A stretch of 9,781 nt of DNA from an uncultured bacterium (GCA_900556165.1 USNP01000014.1:1-9781), one strand, 5' to 3'. Counted from the first letter of the stretch, positions 1 through 7,152 are shown. Numbers and translations: made by a program. The notes: generated from the sequence alone by a model not told the origin.

Positions 1-6
1 CTAATT

Positions 7-1146
7 TTATTCGACATTTTTCACCTCCGCCGTTATTTTTTTATTAATCGTTTGAACGATAATCTCGCCACCAATTTCGAAATCTCCACTAACAAAAGCA
101 TAGCCTTTCGAAAGAATATTTTGCGGATTATTGCTTTCTAAAATTCGCTTTTTTGCCTCAATTTCTCGGTTTTGTTCAAAAATTTTATTCAACGAAATGT
201 GCTTGATTTCGTTTATTTTTTTATAATTTTCAGTTTTTAAATCATTAATTTTCAAAAATATATTCTCATTTGTTCGCAAAATTCTTGAACATAAAGACCG
301 TATTTCATCAGCTTTATCGCTAGTTAAAATTTGAGCAACATTACTTGGTGTGGATGCTGCAAAATCAGCCGCCAAATCGCAAAGATTTTCATCAATCTCG
401 TGTCCAATCCCCGTAATTATTGGTATACGAGAATTAGCAACCGAACGCACTAATTTTTCATCATTAAAAACTGCCAAATCATCAGCACTTCCGCCGCCAC
501 GAATAATCGCAATAACCTCCGGCAGATCACTTTGCGAATTTAAAAAATCAATCGCTCTAATAATTTGATCAGCTGCAACAGCACCCTGAACCTGTGTATG
601 TGCAACTCTAATCTTTAACCCACCCCAACGCTCATTGATAATTTTAATAAAATCCGCGTAGCCTGCAGCTTGTATACTTGAAATTACAGCAATTTTTTGA
701 GGATTTCGTGGAATTTGACGTTTTCGCTTGTCACTAAACAAACCCTCTCGCGACAATTTTTCTTTCAGAATTTCGAAAGATTTCTTAAGACTTCCCTCAC
801 CTTTTGGTATAATTTTTTCAACCGTTAGGCTAAATTTGCCCCAATTTGTAAGCTTTGGTCGAACCTCGGCAATAACCTTCATTCCATCTTCAAGTGGAAA
901 ACGCATTTGCCAAACCGTCATAAAGCAACCTAAACTCGATTTTTCATCCTTCAAATCAAAAAAAACGAACTTACCCTGATTAACCTTAAAACTCGAAATT
1001 TCACCCTCAATTAAAACAGTAGGGAAACTTTTTTCAAAAATATCATTACTAATTTCAATAAAATCTGAAACACTATAAATCACCTCGATCTTTTTTAATT
1101 TCTCGATCTCAAAATTCATCAATTCCTCAAATTCATCAAAATCCAT
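7..1146 (-). CDS. xseA: Exonuclease VII large subunit
   Basis: Large, catalytic subunit of exonuclease VII, which degrades single-stranded DNA in mismatch and recombinational repair together with many copies of small subunit XseB. Residues about 22-112 form the N-terminal OB-fold (YSVSDFI, then GEISSFK). Residues about 135-275 form the catalytic domain, with IAVISSIQAAGYADF (152-166), RGGGS (216-220) and GHEID (248-252). GHEID is the usual GHETD with Ile for Thr, and its His and Asp are kept. The end has the family's typical NPQNILSKGYAFV (340-352). At 379 aa it is shorter than E. coli XseA (about 456 aa); the missing part is mostly the coiled-coil that binds XseB. The ATG at 1146 has no Shine-Dalgarno but lies just after a TATAAT box. 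An in-frame ATG at 1119 (residue 10) follows TTGAGGAATTG and is a good alternative start. No xseB is visible before the window ends. Confidence 0.95.
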   Translation of the reverse strand: MDFDEFEELMNFEIEKLKKIEVIYSVSDFIEISNDIFEKSFPTVLIEGEISSFKVNQGKFVFFDLKDEKSSLGCFMTVWQMRFPLEDGMKVIAEVRPKLTNWGKFSLTVEKIIPKGEGSLKKSFEILKEKLSREGLFSDKRKRQIPRNPQKIAVISSIQAAGYADFIKIINERWGGLKIRVAHTQVQGAVAADQIIRAIDFLNSQSDLPEVIAIIRGGGSADDLAVFNDEKLVRSVANSRIPIITGIGHEIDENLCDLAADFAASTPSNVAQILTSDKADEIRSLCSRILRTNENIFLKINDLKTENYKKINEIKHISLNKIFEQNREIEAKKRILESNNPQNILSKGYAFVSGDFEIGGEIIVQTINKKITAEVKNVE

Positions 1147-1154
1147 ATGTTTAA

Positions 1155-1183
1155 ATTATATCACATTTTCAAAACTGCAACAA
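1155..1183 (-). promoter_or_regulatory. Promoter of xseA, extended -10
   Basis: TATAAT at 1155-1160 preceded by TGA gives an extended -10. A weak -35 TTGTTG lies 17 bases upstream at 1178-1183. Predicted transcription start is about 1148, two bases before the ATG at 1146, so the mRNA would be nearly leaderless unless translation starts at 1119. Confidence 0.65.
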
Positions 1184-1212
1184 ATAAAAACTCCGCTGAT
1201 TTGCGAAGTTTT
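1182..1212 (-). terminator. Intrinsic terminator of the secA-M16 operon
   Basis: On the minus strand AAAACTTCGC pairs with GCGGAGTTTT (10 bp including one G-U) around a six-base loop, followed by TTTTTATTTG. The 5' arm begins inside the stop codon of the M16 peptidase gene. Confidence 0.8.
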
Positions 1213-2497
1213 ATTCAAAAAGTTTTGAAATTTCTTGATTAAGTTCCTCGATTTGCGATTCTTTACCACCAGAAACTGCACCAAAAACCCAGCTGTTAGT
1301 TTCAATAAATTCTTTTGCAACTCTGAAGATATCTTCACGCGTAATTTGCTTGATGAATTTTGGCTGAGATTTGTAATCACGAATATGGCCATCCCAAAAA
1401 TAACGAGAAGCATAAAAACCAGCAGTCGAAGCCACTGTCTGTCCACCCATCTGGAATGAACCGAGCGCATAGCTTTTCATTGCGTTGAGCTCATCTTCAG
1501 TAATTTCCTCGTTTAGAACCTTTCGAAGTTCTTGAACAATTAATTTAAACAATTCCTTTGCTGTTCCATAATTTGTTTGCCCTTCAATATCCCAAGATGA
1601 ATCTTTTGGACCCCGAGAAGTGCCACTATAAACACCATATGTTAAACCACGTTTACGAGCTTGTCCTAAAATTCTAGCATGCATCGTGCCTGTTAAAATA
1701 TGATTCAGGGCATGCATTGCGTCCATTTCAGAAGTAGTTAGTTTTCGTGGCAAAAGTAAAGAGATACCAAAGCTGATATTTTTCAAATCTGGTCGATGAA
1801 TAAAAATTGGTCCTTTAGGCTTTGAAAGCTCATCACTAATGATTTCGAAACGCTCACCTTTTTTGAGCGGGATTTTTTCGAAAGCTGTAATAATTTTTTC
1901 CTTACGAGCTGGTGTAATTTTTCCAGCAATGACAAAACGTAAATTATTTGTGGTGTGCGTACGGGCATGATGTTCGCAAATATCTTCAAGCTTGATATTA
2001 TTAATCGTCTTCAAACGCTCTTCATAGGTTAAAACTTTTTCGCCAAACGATTGCTGAATTTTTGGCCAAAGAAGTCGTGCATTATTATTCAGATACCCTG
2101 TGAGTTCATTTCGAACATTCCCCTTTTCAGCTTCAAATTCAATTTGATTAAATTTTGGCTGACTAATTGATAAAAGTTGAAGTTCAAAAATTCGATCCCA
2201 TTCAAAATCAGCGCAATCTGCTACATAATTCATGCTCATATCAGAGGTTGAAGCGTTGTGATATGCGCCGTTTTTAGTAAATTCAGCCTCGAATTCATGC
2301 TCGCTAGCAAATTCAGCATTTGCACCAAAAGCCATGTGCTCCATAATATGCGCCGTTTCGTAAATTTTTGCGCTTTTAGTATAGCGCGAACCAGCTCGAA
2401 ACTGGAACTGAAAACTCATCACCGTTGCATCTGGAACATTTACAAGAAGACCACGCGCGCCATTTTTCAGGCGCACTTCTTCAACGGTATGTCGCAT
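1211..2497 (-). CDS. M16-family (pitrilysin/processing peptidase-like) zinc metallopeptidase
   Basis: Cytoplasmic-looking zinc peptidase of family M16 (insulinase / mitochondrial processing peptidase type); no signal peptide or membrane segment. The inverted zinc motif HxxEH is HIMEH at residues 50-54. The distal zinc ligand is Glu131 in GNVRNE, 77 residues on, with the accompanying Glu124, exactly as in active M16 enzymes. The second half-domain has the family's Arg/Tyr signature, ARKRGLTYGVYSG. At 428 aa it has one N-domain plus one C-domain, the size of an MPP-beta or PqqL-like subunit. Its ATG directly follows the TAA of secA (TAAATG), with only a purine-rich AGAAGGG about 12 bases upstream, so translation is probably coupled to secA. 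M16 enzymes degrade or process peptides; substrate and partner cannot be read from the sequence. A role in handling presequences after export is only suggested by the neighbour. Confidence 0.92.
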   Translation of the reverse strand: MRHTVEEVRLKNGARGLLVNVPDATVMSFQFQFRAGSRYTKSAKIYETAHIMEHMAFGANAEFASEHEFEAEFTKNGAYHNASTSDMSMNYVADCADFEWDRIFELQLLSISQPKFNQIEFEAEKGNVRNELTGYLNNNARLLWPKIQQSFGEKVLTYEERLKTINNIKLEDICEHHARTHTTNNLRFVIAGKITPARKEKIITAFEKIPLKKGERFEIISDELSKPKGPIFIHRPDLKNISFGISLLLPRKLTTSEMDAMHALNHILTGTMHARILGQARKRGLTYGVYSGTSRGPKDSSWDIEGQTNYGTAKELFKLIVQELRKVLNEEITEDELNAMKSYALGSFQMGGQTVASTAGFYASRYFWDGHIRDYKSQPKFIKQITREDIFRVAKEFIETNSWVFGAVSGGKESQIEELNQEISKLFE

Positions 2498-5158
2498 TTA
2501 TTTTCGACCCTTCTTCTTGTTTTGACGTTGTGCTTTTTTGGCTTTTCGAGCAGAATTTTTCTTGGCATTTTCATTATTTTTTGAAGTAGCTTTTTTGGCT
2601 TTTGAAAAATCCTCGTCACGGGTTTTTTCACCAGATTGAACCTCATTAACACCTTTTTCTACTGAATTTTCAGCCAAGCGAGTAAGTTCGGTGTCATGAT
2701 CTTCATCTTGCCGAACAGCAGCATCATTTGGTGTAATTCGAGTTAAAATTCGAATTGTCTCGTCACGCAAAGTTCCTTGAAGTCCGTCGAACAATTTTTG
2801 CGACTCAGCACGATATTCAACCAACGGATCACGCTGACCAACACTTCGCCAGTGGATTCCTTCTCGTAAGAAATTCATATTTTCAAGGTGATTCATCCAA
2901 AGCGTGTCAAGAATCTGCATATAAACTTCACGTTCAACTTTTTGGAATGCTTCTTTACCGATCTCATTTTCTTTGTCTTGATAAAGTTCTTCAGCAATAT
3001 GTTTTGCTAATTTTATACGTTTTTTATCGTTAGAAATTCGACCAAGTGCTTCGATTTTTTCTTCATCAATTGGGAAAATTTCAATAAAATCTGAAACGAA
3101 TTTTTCATTATTTTTTGAAGGAATCTCAGCAAGTTCTACTGCTTTCGAAATAAATAGTTCTTTAATTTCAGCTGTAATATCTTCACCTTCGAGAATTTTT
3201 CTGCGCATCGTATAAACAACTTTACGGTGGCGATTAATCACATTGTCGTATTGAACAACATTTTTACGCGTATCAAAATTGAAACCTTCAACACGTTTTT
3301 GAGCGTTCTCAAGAGTTTTAGAAACTGATTTATGTTGAATTGGCATATCTTCTGGTACACCAAGTCGATCCATTAACATTGCAATTCGCTCACCTTGGAA
3401 AATTCGCATCAAGTCATCTTCAGTTGAAACGTAGAATTGAGTTTCGCCTGGATCTCCTTGACGACCACCACGACCGCGAAACTGATTATCGATTCGGCGA
3501 GATTCGTGACGCTCTGAACCGATTACCACCAATCCACCAAGTTCTTTAACACCCTTGCCAAGCTTAATATCGGTTCCACGACCAGCAATATTAGTTGCGA
3601 GCGTAATTGCACCTTTTTCTCCAGCACGCGCTACAATCGCAGCTTCGTGTTCGTTATTTTTAGCATTCAAAAGGTTATATTTAATTCCTTCTTGGTCAAG
3701 ATATTTCGCAATTTGTTCATTCTTTTCAATTGAACCTGAACCAACCAAAACTGGTCGACCTTGTGCATGATATTCTTTAATAGCCTCAGCAACAGCTTTC
3801 AATTTAGCTTTCTCGGTTTTAAAAATTAAGTCTTCTTTGTCATCACGAATAACTGGTTTATTCGAAGGAATTTGCACAACTTCCAAAGAATAGATTTGTT
3901 GGAATTCCTCAGCTTCAGTGAAAGCTGTTCCAGTCATTCCTGAAAGCTTATTGTAAAGACGGAAGAAATTCTGGAACGAAATTGTTGCCAAAGTCATTGA
4001 TTCCTGCAAAACCGGAACTTTTTCTTTTGCCTCAATTGCTTGGTGAAGACCTTCGTTATAGCGACGTCCGTTCATTAAACGACCGGTGTGCTCATCGACA
4101 ATAATCACTTCGCCATCATTTGTTACAACGTAGTCTTTATCGCGTTTGAAAAGAGTTTCGGCGCGCAAAGCTTGCTCAACATGATAAACTGCACGTGAAT
4201 GCTCTGGTGTGTAAAGATTCTTCATATTGAGAAGTTTTTCGATCTTATCAATTCCAGACTCAGTTAATGCTACACTTCGACGTTTTTCATCAACTTCATA
4301 ATCATCTTTCGAAAGTTGCGAAATAATTTGTGCAAATTGAATATAACTCTCTGGGTTTTCGGCCGCAGGAGCGGAAATAATCAACGGTGTTCGCGCTTCA
4401 TCAATCAAAATTGAGTCAACCTCATCGACAATCGCAAAATTCAATTCACGCTGACGTAAAAGATCAACCTCATTCACCATGTTGTCACGCAAATAATCGA
4501 AACCAAACTCATTGTTTGTTCCATAAGTAATGTCCGCTACATAAGCTTCTTTTCGAGTTGCTGGACGGAGTTTTCGCATATTCTCGTCTTCATGCTCAGC
4601 ATTATCGTATTCTGGATCAAAAAGATAACTGGCATCGTTAATAATTACACCGACCGAAAGACCAAGAAAATTATACAGATTTCCCATCCAAGAAGCGTCG
4701 CGTTGCGCAAGATAATCGTTCACCGTTACAACATGAACACCTTTACCTTCCATTGCGTTCAAAGCGACTGGTAAAGTTGCAACGAGTGTTTTACCCTCAC
4801 CAGTTTTCATTTCCGCAACTTTTCCCTCATGAAGAACCATTCCACCAATCAACTGAACGTCAAAGTGGCGCATTCCAAGCACGCGAGTCGAAGCTTCACG
4901 AACAAGTGCAAAAACATCCGGCAGGATTTCATCCAAATCTTTTTTCGAAAGGCTTTTTTTGAATTTTTCGAAAGTTTCTTTGAGCTTTTCATCGCTCATT
5001 TTATTGTATTTTTCGCTCAAATCGTTGATTTCATCAACTTTTCGTTGTAATCGACGCAAAATCTTCTTTTGTGGATCACCAAAAACGGCAGTTAAAAGTT
5101 TATCAACTTTATTTTCTTCTACCATTACATTTTTTTTCTTCGCAGTTTTTTTAGACAT
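2498..5158 (-). CDS. secA: Preprotein translocase ATPase SecA
   Basis: ATPase motor that pushes unfolded preproteins through SecYEG. Numbered from the upstream ATG at 5170 (890 aa): Walker A MKTGEGKT at 121-128, Walker B/DEAD VDEVD at 248-252 followed by SILIDEARTPLIIS, SGMTGTA at 410-416, IAGRGTDIKLG at 528-538, and the arginine-finger region FRGRGGRQGDPGETQF at 564-579. The scaffold/wing part is LDTLWMNHLENMNFLREGIHWRS followed by GQRDPLVEYR. The usual C-terminal zinc motif (CxCxSG...CH) is absent. The protein instead ends in a charged, lysine-rich tail from about residue 850. I placed the start at 5158 (MSKKTAKK, 886 aa) because GGAGAGG lies six bases upstream. The ATG at 5170 lacks a Shine-Dalgarno but sits one base after the predicted transcription start, so leaderless initiation there is possible. 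First gene of an operon with the M16 peptidase. Confidence 0.97.
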   Translation of the reverse strand: MSKKTAKKKNVMVEENKVDKLLTAVFGDPQKKILRRLQRKVDEINDLSEKYNKMSDEKLKETFEKFKKSLSKKDLDEILPDVFALVREASTRVLGMRHFDVQLIGGMVLHEGKVAEMKTGEGKTLVATLPVALNAMEGKGVHVVTVNDYLAQRDASWMGNLYNFLGLSVGVIINDASYLFDPEYDNAEHEDENMRKLRPATRKEAYVADITYGTNNEFGFDYLRDNMVNEVDLLRQRELNFAIVDEVDSILIDEARTPLIISAPAAENPESYIQFAQIISQLSKDDYEVDEKRRSVALTESGIDKIEKLLNMKNLYTPEHSRAVYHVEQALRAETLFKRDKDYVVTNDGEVIIVDEHTGRLMNGRRYNEGLHQAIEAKEKVPVLQESMTLATISFQNFFRLYNKLSGMTGTAFTEAEEFQQIYSLEVVQIPSNKPVIRDDKEDLIFKTEKAKLKAVAEAIKEYHAQGRPVLVGSGSIEKNEQIAKYLDQEGIKYNLLNAKNNEHEAAIVARAGEKGAITLATNIAGRGTDIKLGKGVKELGGLVVIGSERHESRRIDNQFRGRGGRQGDPGETQFYVSTEDDLMRIFQGERIAMLMDRLGVPEDMPIQHKSVSKTLENAQKRVEGFNFDTRKNVVQYDNVINRHRKVVYTMRRKILEGEDITAEIKELFISKAVELAEIPSKNNEKFVSDFIEIFPIDEEKIEALGRISNDKKRIKLAKHIAEELYQDKENEIGKEAFQKVEREVYMQILDTLWMNHLENMNFLREGIHWRSVGQRDPLVEYRAESQKLFDGLQGTLRDETIRILTRITPNDAAVRQDEDHDTELTRLAENSVEKGVNEVQSGEKTRDEDFSKAKKATSKNNENAKKNSARKAKKAQRQNKKKGRK

Positions 5159-5177
5159 TTCCCTCTCCATTAAAAAC

Positions 5178-5183
5178 AGTATA
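5178..5183 (-). promoter_or_regulatory. Promoter -10 of secA
   Basis: TATACT lies eight bases before the ATG at 5170, predicting a transcription start near 5171. No convincing -35 lies 17 bases upstream (ATGATA). Other -10-like sequences (TATGAT, TATAGA) occur further upstream, so the exact start is uncertain. The resulting 13-base leader would carry just the GGAGAGG that serves the ATG at 5158. Confidence 0.45.
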
Positions 5184-5218
5184 AAATCTATCTATAATTT
5201 TATCATAATTTCAATATT

Positions 5219-5244
5219 AAAAAAAGCCCTTTAGTGGACTTTTT
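5219..5244 (-). terminator. Intrinsic terminator after the 151-aa gene
   Basis: Minus-strand AAAAAGTCC pairs with GGGCTTTTT (9 bp, one G-U) around loop ACTAAA and runs into a T tract. The hairpin starts within the stop codon at 5243-5245. Confidence 0.75.
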
Positions 5245-5698
5245 ATTTAAAAACTACATCAATCACGCAAGAAACCGCCTCAATCAGCTCTTTTCGCAAG
5301 CTTTCAGATTTTTTATTAAAAGCTTCTAGATCGTCAAGAAGCTTTTCGTATTCCGAAACTTTCAAACTCAATTTTCGAAGCCCGGCAAGAGTTAGCTTAG
5401 TTTTTTTACTTGATTTCCCTGAAATTCCCGAAAGTGGCAAGAAAATCCCTTCATCAATAGAGTCAGCCAGCTCAAAAGGTTCAAGCCAGTTTTCTTCGTC
5501 TTGATCATTGGAAATATAAAGCTGTTTCGAAAACTCGTTAAATTCGACAATTTTTAATTTGACGATCGGTGGTTCATTTTTGATTGTTTTAATCTCATAA
5601 ATCACCACTGTCGATATCCCATCATCACTTTTCGAAATCGCAGCAAATCGCCGACCATATTTTGCGAAAAGCTTTTTGGCATAAAAACTACCATTCAT
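5243..5698 (-). CDS. Hypothetical protein, 151 aa, with C-terminal coiled-coil
   Basis: I do not recognise this protein. From the ATG at 5698 it has 151 residues. Residues 1-60 alternate basic and hydrophobic stretches and look beta-rich (STVVIYEIK, IVKLKIVEF). Residues 62-90 are acidic. Residues about 100-142 (LTLAGLRKLSLKVSEYEKLLDDLEAF... ) have Leu spacing suggesting a coiled-coil or helical hairpin. There is no signal peptide or membrane segment. The frame stays open to 5746, but I chose 5698 because GGGGG lies eight bases upstream and this start overlaps the stop of the preceding 180-aa gene by only 11 bases. That arrangement indicates translational coupling in a two-gene operon, so the two products may act together or bind each other. 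Function unknown. Confidence 0.75.
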   Translation of the reverse strand: MNGSFYAKKLFAKYGRRFAAISKSDDGISTVVIYEIKTIKNEPPIVKLKIVEFNEFSKQLYISNDQDEENWLEPFELADSIDEGIFLPLSGISGKSSKKTKLTLAGLRKLSLKVSEYEKLLDDLEAFNKKSESLRKELIEAVSCVIDVVFK

Positions 5699-6230
5699 AG
5701 TTATAACCCCCGTCTTTATTGATATGCGCGCAAAAATACGGAACAATTTCCCGAACTTGATATCCGAGATAAATCAAATCTTCACCTACAACTTCTTTGG
5801 TTTCGCCGCTTAAAAATTCATTCACAATAACCTCTGCAATATCTTGAATTTTGAAAAGCCAATCCGTCCATTCTTGAGAATCATACCAAACAAAATGTCG
5901 ATAATTTTGAATACATTTTTTAATACTTAGCGTTTTAAGTATTTCCCGCCCAAAAATATAAACCTTATGTGGCCGATATTCCAAACCTTGATCTTGCTCA
6001 AAAAACCAATCCAAAACTGTCAAAACCGGATCATCCTTGAAACCTTCAAACTCTTTTACAAACTGAACCCGAACACCAATTTCTGGAACAATTTTTCGCC
6101 CAGATTTTCGAAAGAAAACAAGCCCATAAGTAATCGAATTATCTGCTTCTTTTTCACGATGAAGGCAAGCCAGCATTTCGCTTGACTTGCGATGTAGCAC
6201 CTCATATAAAAGTTCTTGCTGTTTATTCAT
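5688..6230 (-). CDS. Hypothetical protein, 180 aa, aromatic-rich
   Basis: I do not recognise this protein. Starting at the ATG at 6230 it has 180 residues. The start follows AAGGGGTGG with a four-base gap; the upstream ATG at 6263 lies at the predicted transcription start. It looks like a soluble alpha/beta protein. There is an N-terminal helix (MNKQQELLYEVLHRKSSEML), a strand pair (ITYGLVFFRKSGRKIVPEIGVRVQFVKEF), and a middle region with many aromatics (Trp75, Trp115, Trp121, Trp124). A C-terminal helix-rich part follows (DIAEVIVNEFLSGETKEVV). Three cysteines (22, 106, 167) are scattered and form no metal motif. No signal peptide or membrane segment is seen. It is first in an operon with the 151-aa gene, which starts inside its last codons. 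Function unknown. Confidence 0.78.
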   Translation of the reverse strand: MNKQQELLYEVLHRKSSEMLACLHREKEADNSITYGLVFFRKSGRKIVPEIGVRVQFVKEFEGFKDDPVLTVLDWFFEQDQGLEYRPHKVYIFGREILKTLSIKKCIQNYRHFVWYDSQEWTDWLFKIQDIAEVIVNEFLSGETKEVVGEDLIYLGYQVREIVPYFCAHINKDGGYNYEW

Positions 6231-6270
6231 TTTTCCACCCCTTAAAATAATTTTAAATAACAATAACTTA

Positions 6271-6276
6271 ATTATA
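6271..6276 (-). promoter_or_regulatory. Extended -10 promoter of the 180/151-aa operon
   Basis: TATAAT preceded by TGA, the same nonamer as at xseA. A poor -35 (TTGCTT, 16-base spacer) falls inside the tail of the hpf terminator. Predicted transcription start is near 6264, giving a leader of about 34 bases with AAGGGGTGG before the ATG at 6230. Confidence 0.65.
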
Positions 6277-6290
6277 TCATATTTTATTTA

Positions 6291-6324
6291 AAAAGCAAAA
6301 TCTCTACGAAATTGCAGAGATTTT
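6291..6324 (-). terminator. Intrinsic terminator of hpf
   Basis: Minus-strand AAAATCTCT pairs with AGAGATTTT (9 bp) around a ten-base loop, followed by GCTTTTT. It lies 18 bases past the hpf stop. One TTTCGAAA palindrome (6331-6338) sits between the stop codon and the hairpin. Confidence 0.75.
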
Positions 6325-6342
6325 TTAAGTTTTCGAAAATTT

Positions 6343-6711
6343 TTAGCCGCGTTTGAGTGAGCGTTTGAATTTTGCCATAATTCCAGATTTTCCAAGTCGA
6401 GGATTTTTCTCAGTCTTATAGCGGCGGATTTGCCCGTCAAGTTTTGCTTCAACAATATCAATTGCAGCCAAAACATTTGAACTTTGATCTTTAGCAACAA
6501 GAGTTTTATCTGGTACGTTAATAACCGCCTCAACTTCATATTTATTATCGTGAGTGCCGTTAATTTGCGAAATCACAACGCGTGCTGACACTGATTTTTT
6601 AGCATGGCGTGGCAAATATTTATCTAATTTACCGATGTGTTTTTCGGTATATTTTTTTGTTGTTTCGTCAATTTCGTATTTATTTCCTGTAATTTCAATC
6701 TGTGAGATCAT
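6343..6711 (-). CDS. hpf: Ribosome hibernation-promoting factor (HPF/RaiA family)
   Basis: Small S30AE-domain protein that binds the 30S decoding region and holds ribosomes inactive under stress or slow growth. The 122 residues begin MISQIEITGNKYEIDETTKKYTEKHIGKLDKYLP, the first strand-helix of the fold. They continue through the second strand (SARVVISQ), YEVEAVINVPDKTLVAKDQSSNVLAAIDIVEAKLDGQIRRYK (about 58-98) and a basic tail (FKRSLKRG) suited to rRNA contact. It is longer than the roughly 95-aa short HPF but lacks the C-terminal dimerisation domain of long HPF, so any 100S ribosome dimers would need another factor. AAGGA six to seven bases before the ATG supports the start. It is a single-gene unit with its own near-consensus promoter and a terminator. 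Confidence 0.92.
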   Translation of the reverse strand: MISQIEITGNKYEIDETTKKYTEKHIGKLDKYLPRHAKKSVSARVVISQINGTHDNKYEVEAVINVPDKTLVAKDQSSNVLAAIDIVEAKLDGQIRRYKTEKNPRLGKSGIMAKFKRSLKRG

Positions 6712-6742
6712 ATATAATCCTTTTTTGTTAATTTATAGCTCT

Positions 6743-6771
6743 ATATTAGCATAAACATTTTATTTTGTCAA
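6743..6771 (-). promoter_or_regulatory. Promoter of hpf
   Basis: Perfect -35 TTGACA at 6766-6771, a 17-base spacer ending in TGC, and -10 TAATAT at 6743-6748 (four of six, helped by the extended TGn). Predicted start is near 6736, giving a leader of about 25 bases. The -35 overlaps the tail of the nrdH terminator. Confidence 0.75.
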
Positions 6772-6798
6772 GCAAAAAGCCCGCTTTTGTTGCGAGCT
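6772..6798 (-). terminator. Intrinsic terminator of nrdH
   Basis: Minus-strand AGCTCGC pairs with GCGGGCT (7 bp, one G-U) around a seven-base loop, then TTTTTGC. The hairpin starts inside the nrdH stop codon, and its tail runs straight into the -35 of hpf. Confidence 0.8.
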
Positions 6799-7030
6799 AT
6801 TTTTTAATTGCCTTGATCTTACCCGGCCGAAAACCAGACCAGGCGCCCGTATCTGTTTCAATAACTGGTGCAGCCATAAAGCCAAGATCCTTCGTGACAT
6901 GCTCGCGAAATTGCGGACTTTCATCAAGATTAATTTCCTGATATGCAATCCCCTCTGAATCAAGAAGGTGTTTGGTCATTTTACATTGCATGCAGTCATT
7001 CCTAGAGTAAAGAACTACTTTTTGAGCCAT
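6797..7030 (-). CDS. nrdH: NrdH-type glutaredoxin-like redox protein
   Basis: Thioredoxin-fold dithiol protein of 77 residues. The redox motif is CMQC at 13-16 in YSRNDCMQCKMTKHLL, the cis-Pro is in AAPV (53-56), and WSGFRPG is at 64-70. The CxQC centre plus C-terminal WSGFRP is the NrdH signature, which separates it from classical glutaredoxins (CPYC). NrdH usually passes electrons from thioredoxin reductase to class Ib ribonucleotide reductase NrdEF, but no nrdE, nrdF or nrdI is nearby, so the partner is inferred. The start at 7030 follows AGAGGTG with six bases between. An in-frame GTG at 7039 would overlap that Shine-Dalgarno and is rejected. The gene is a single transcription unit with its own extended -10 promoter and terminator. 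A generic glutaredoxin-like role is the alternative. Confidence 0.88.
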   Translation of the reverse strand: MAQKVVLYSRNDCMQCKMTKHLLDSEGIAYQEINLDESPQFREHVTKDLGFMAAPVIETDTGAWSGFRPGKIKAIKK

Positions 7031-7078
7031 TTTAATCACCTCTTTCTATTTGTCTTGGCATCAATTAAGCTTATTTTT

Positions 7079-7084
7079 ATTATA
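7079..7084 (-). promoter_or_regulatory. Extended -10 promoter of nrdH
   Basis: TGCTATAAT gives a perfect extended -10. No good -35 is seen at the proper spacing (GTGCTT). Predicted start is near 7072, with a leader of about 42 bases. Confidence 0.6.
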
Positions 7085-7096
7085 GCACATTCAAAT

Positions 7097-7152
7097 CAAA
7101 AAAGCACTATCTATAGTGTTGTAAAATTTACAGAACTCTATATTTAGTGCTT
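7097..7152 (-). terminator. Long compound terminator hairpin of serS
   Basis: Outer stem of 8 bp (AAGCACTA with TAGTGCTT), then a 2x2 internal loop, a 5-bp stem (TATAG with CTATA), an asymmetric loop and an inner 5-bp stem (TGTAA with TTACA). A T tract TTTTTTGATTT follows on the minus strand. It starts five bases past the serS stop and is much longer than the other terminators here. Confidence 0.7.

Noticed and set aside
2755..5050. Several plus-strand open frames of 60-92 codons inside secA
   Set aside because: They are antisense shadows of a fully conserved SecA frame, with no ribosome sites or recognisable products.
5699..5746. Longer start for the 151-aa gene
   Set aside because: It would overlap the preceding gene by 59 bases and has no better ribosome site than the ATG at 5698.
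7031..7039. GTG start for nrdH three codons upstream
   Set aside because: It lies within the AGAGGTG Shine-Dalgarno that serves the ATG at 7030.
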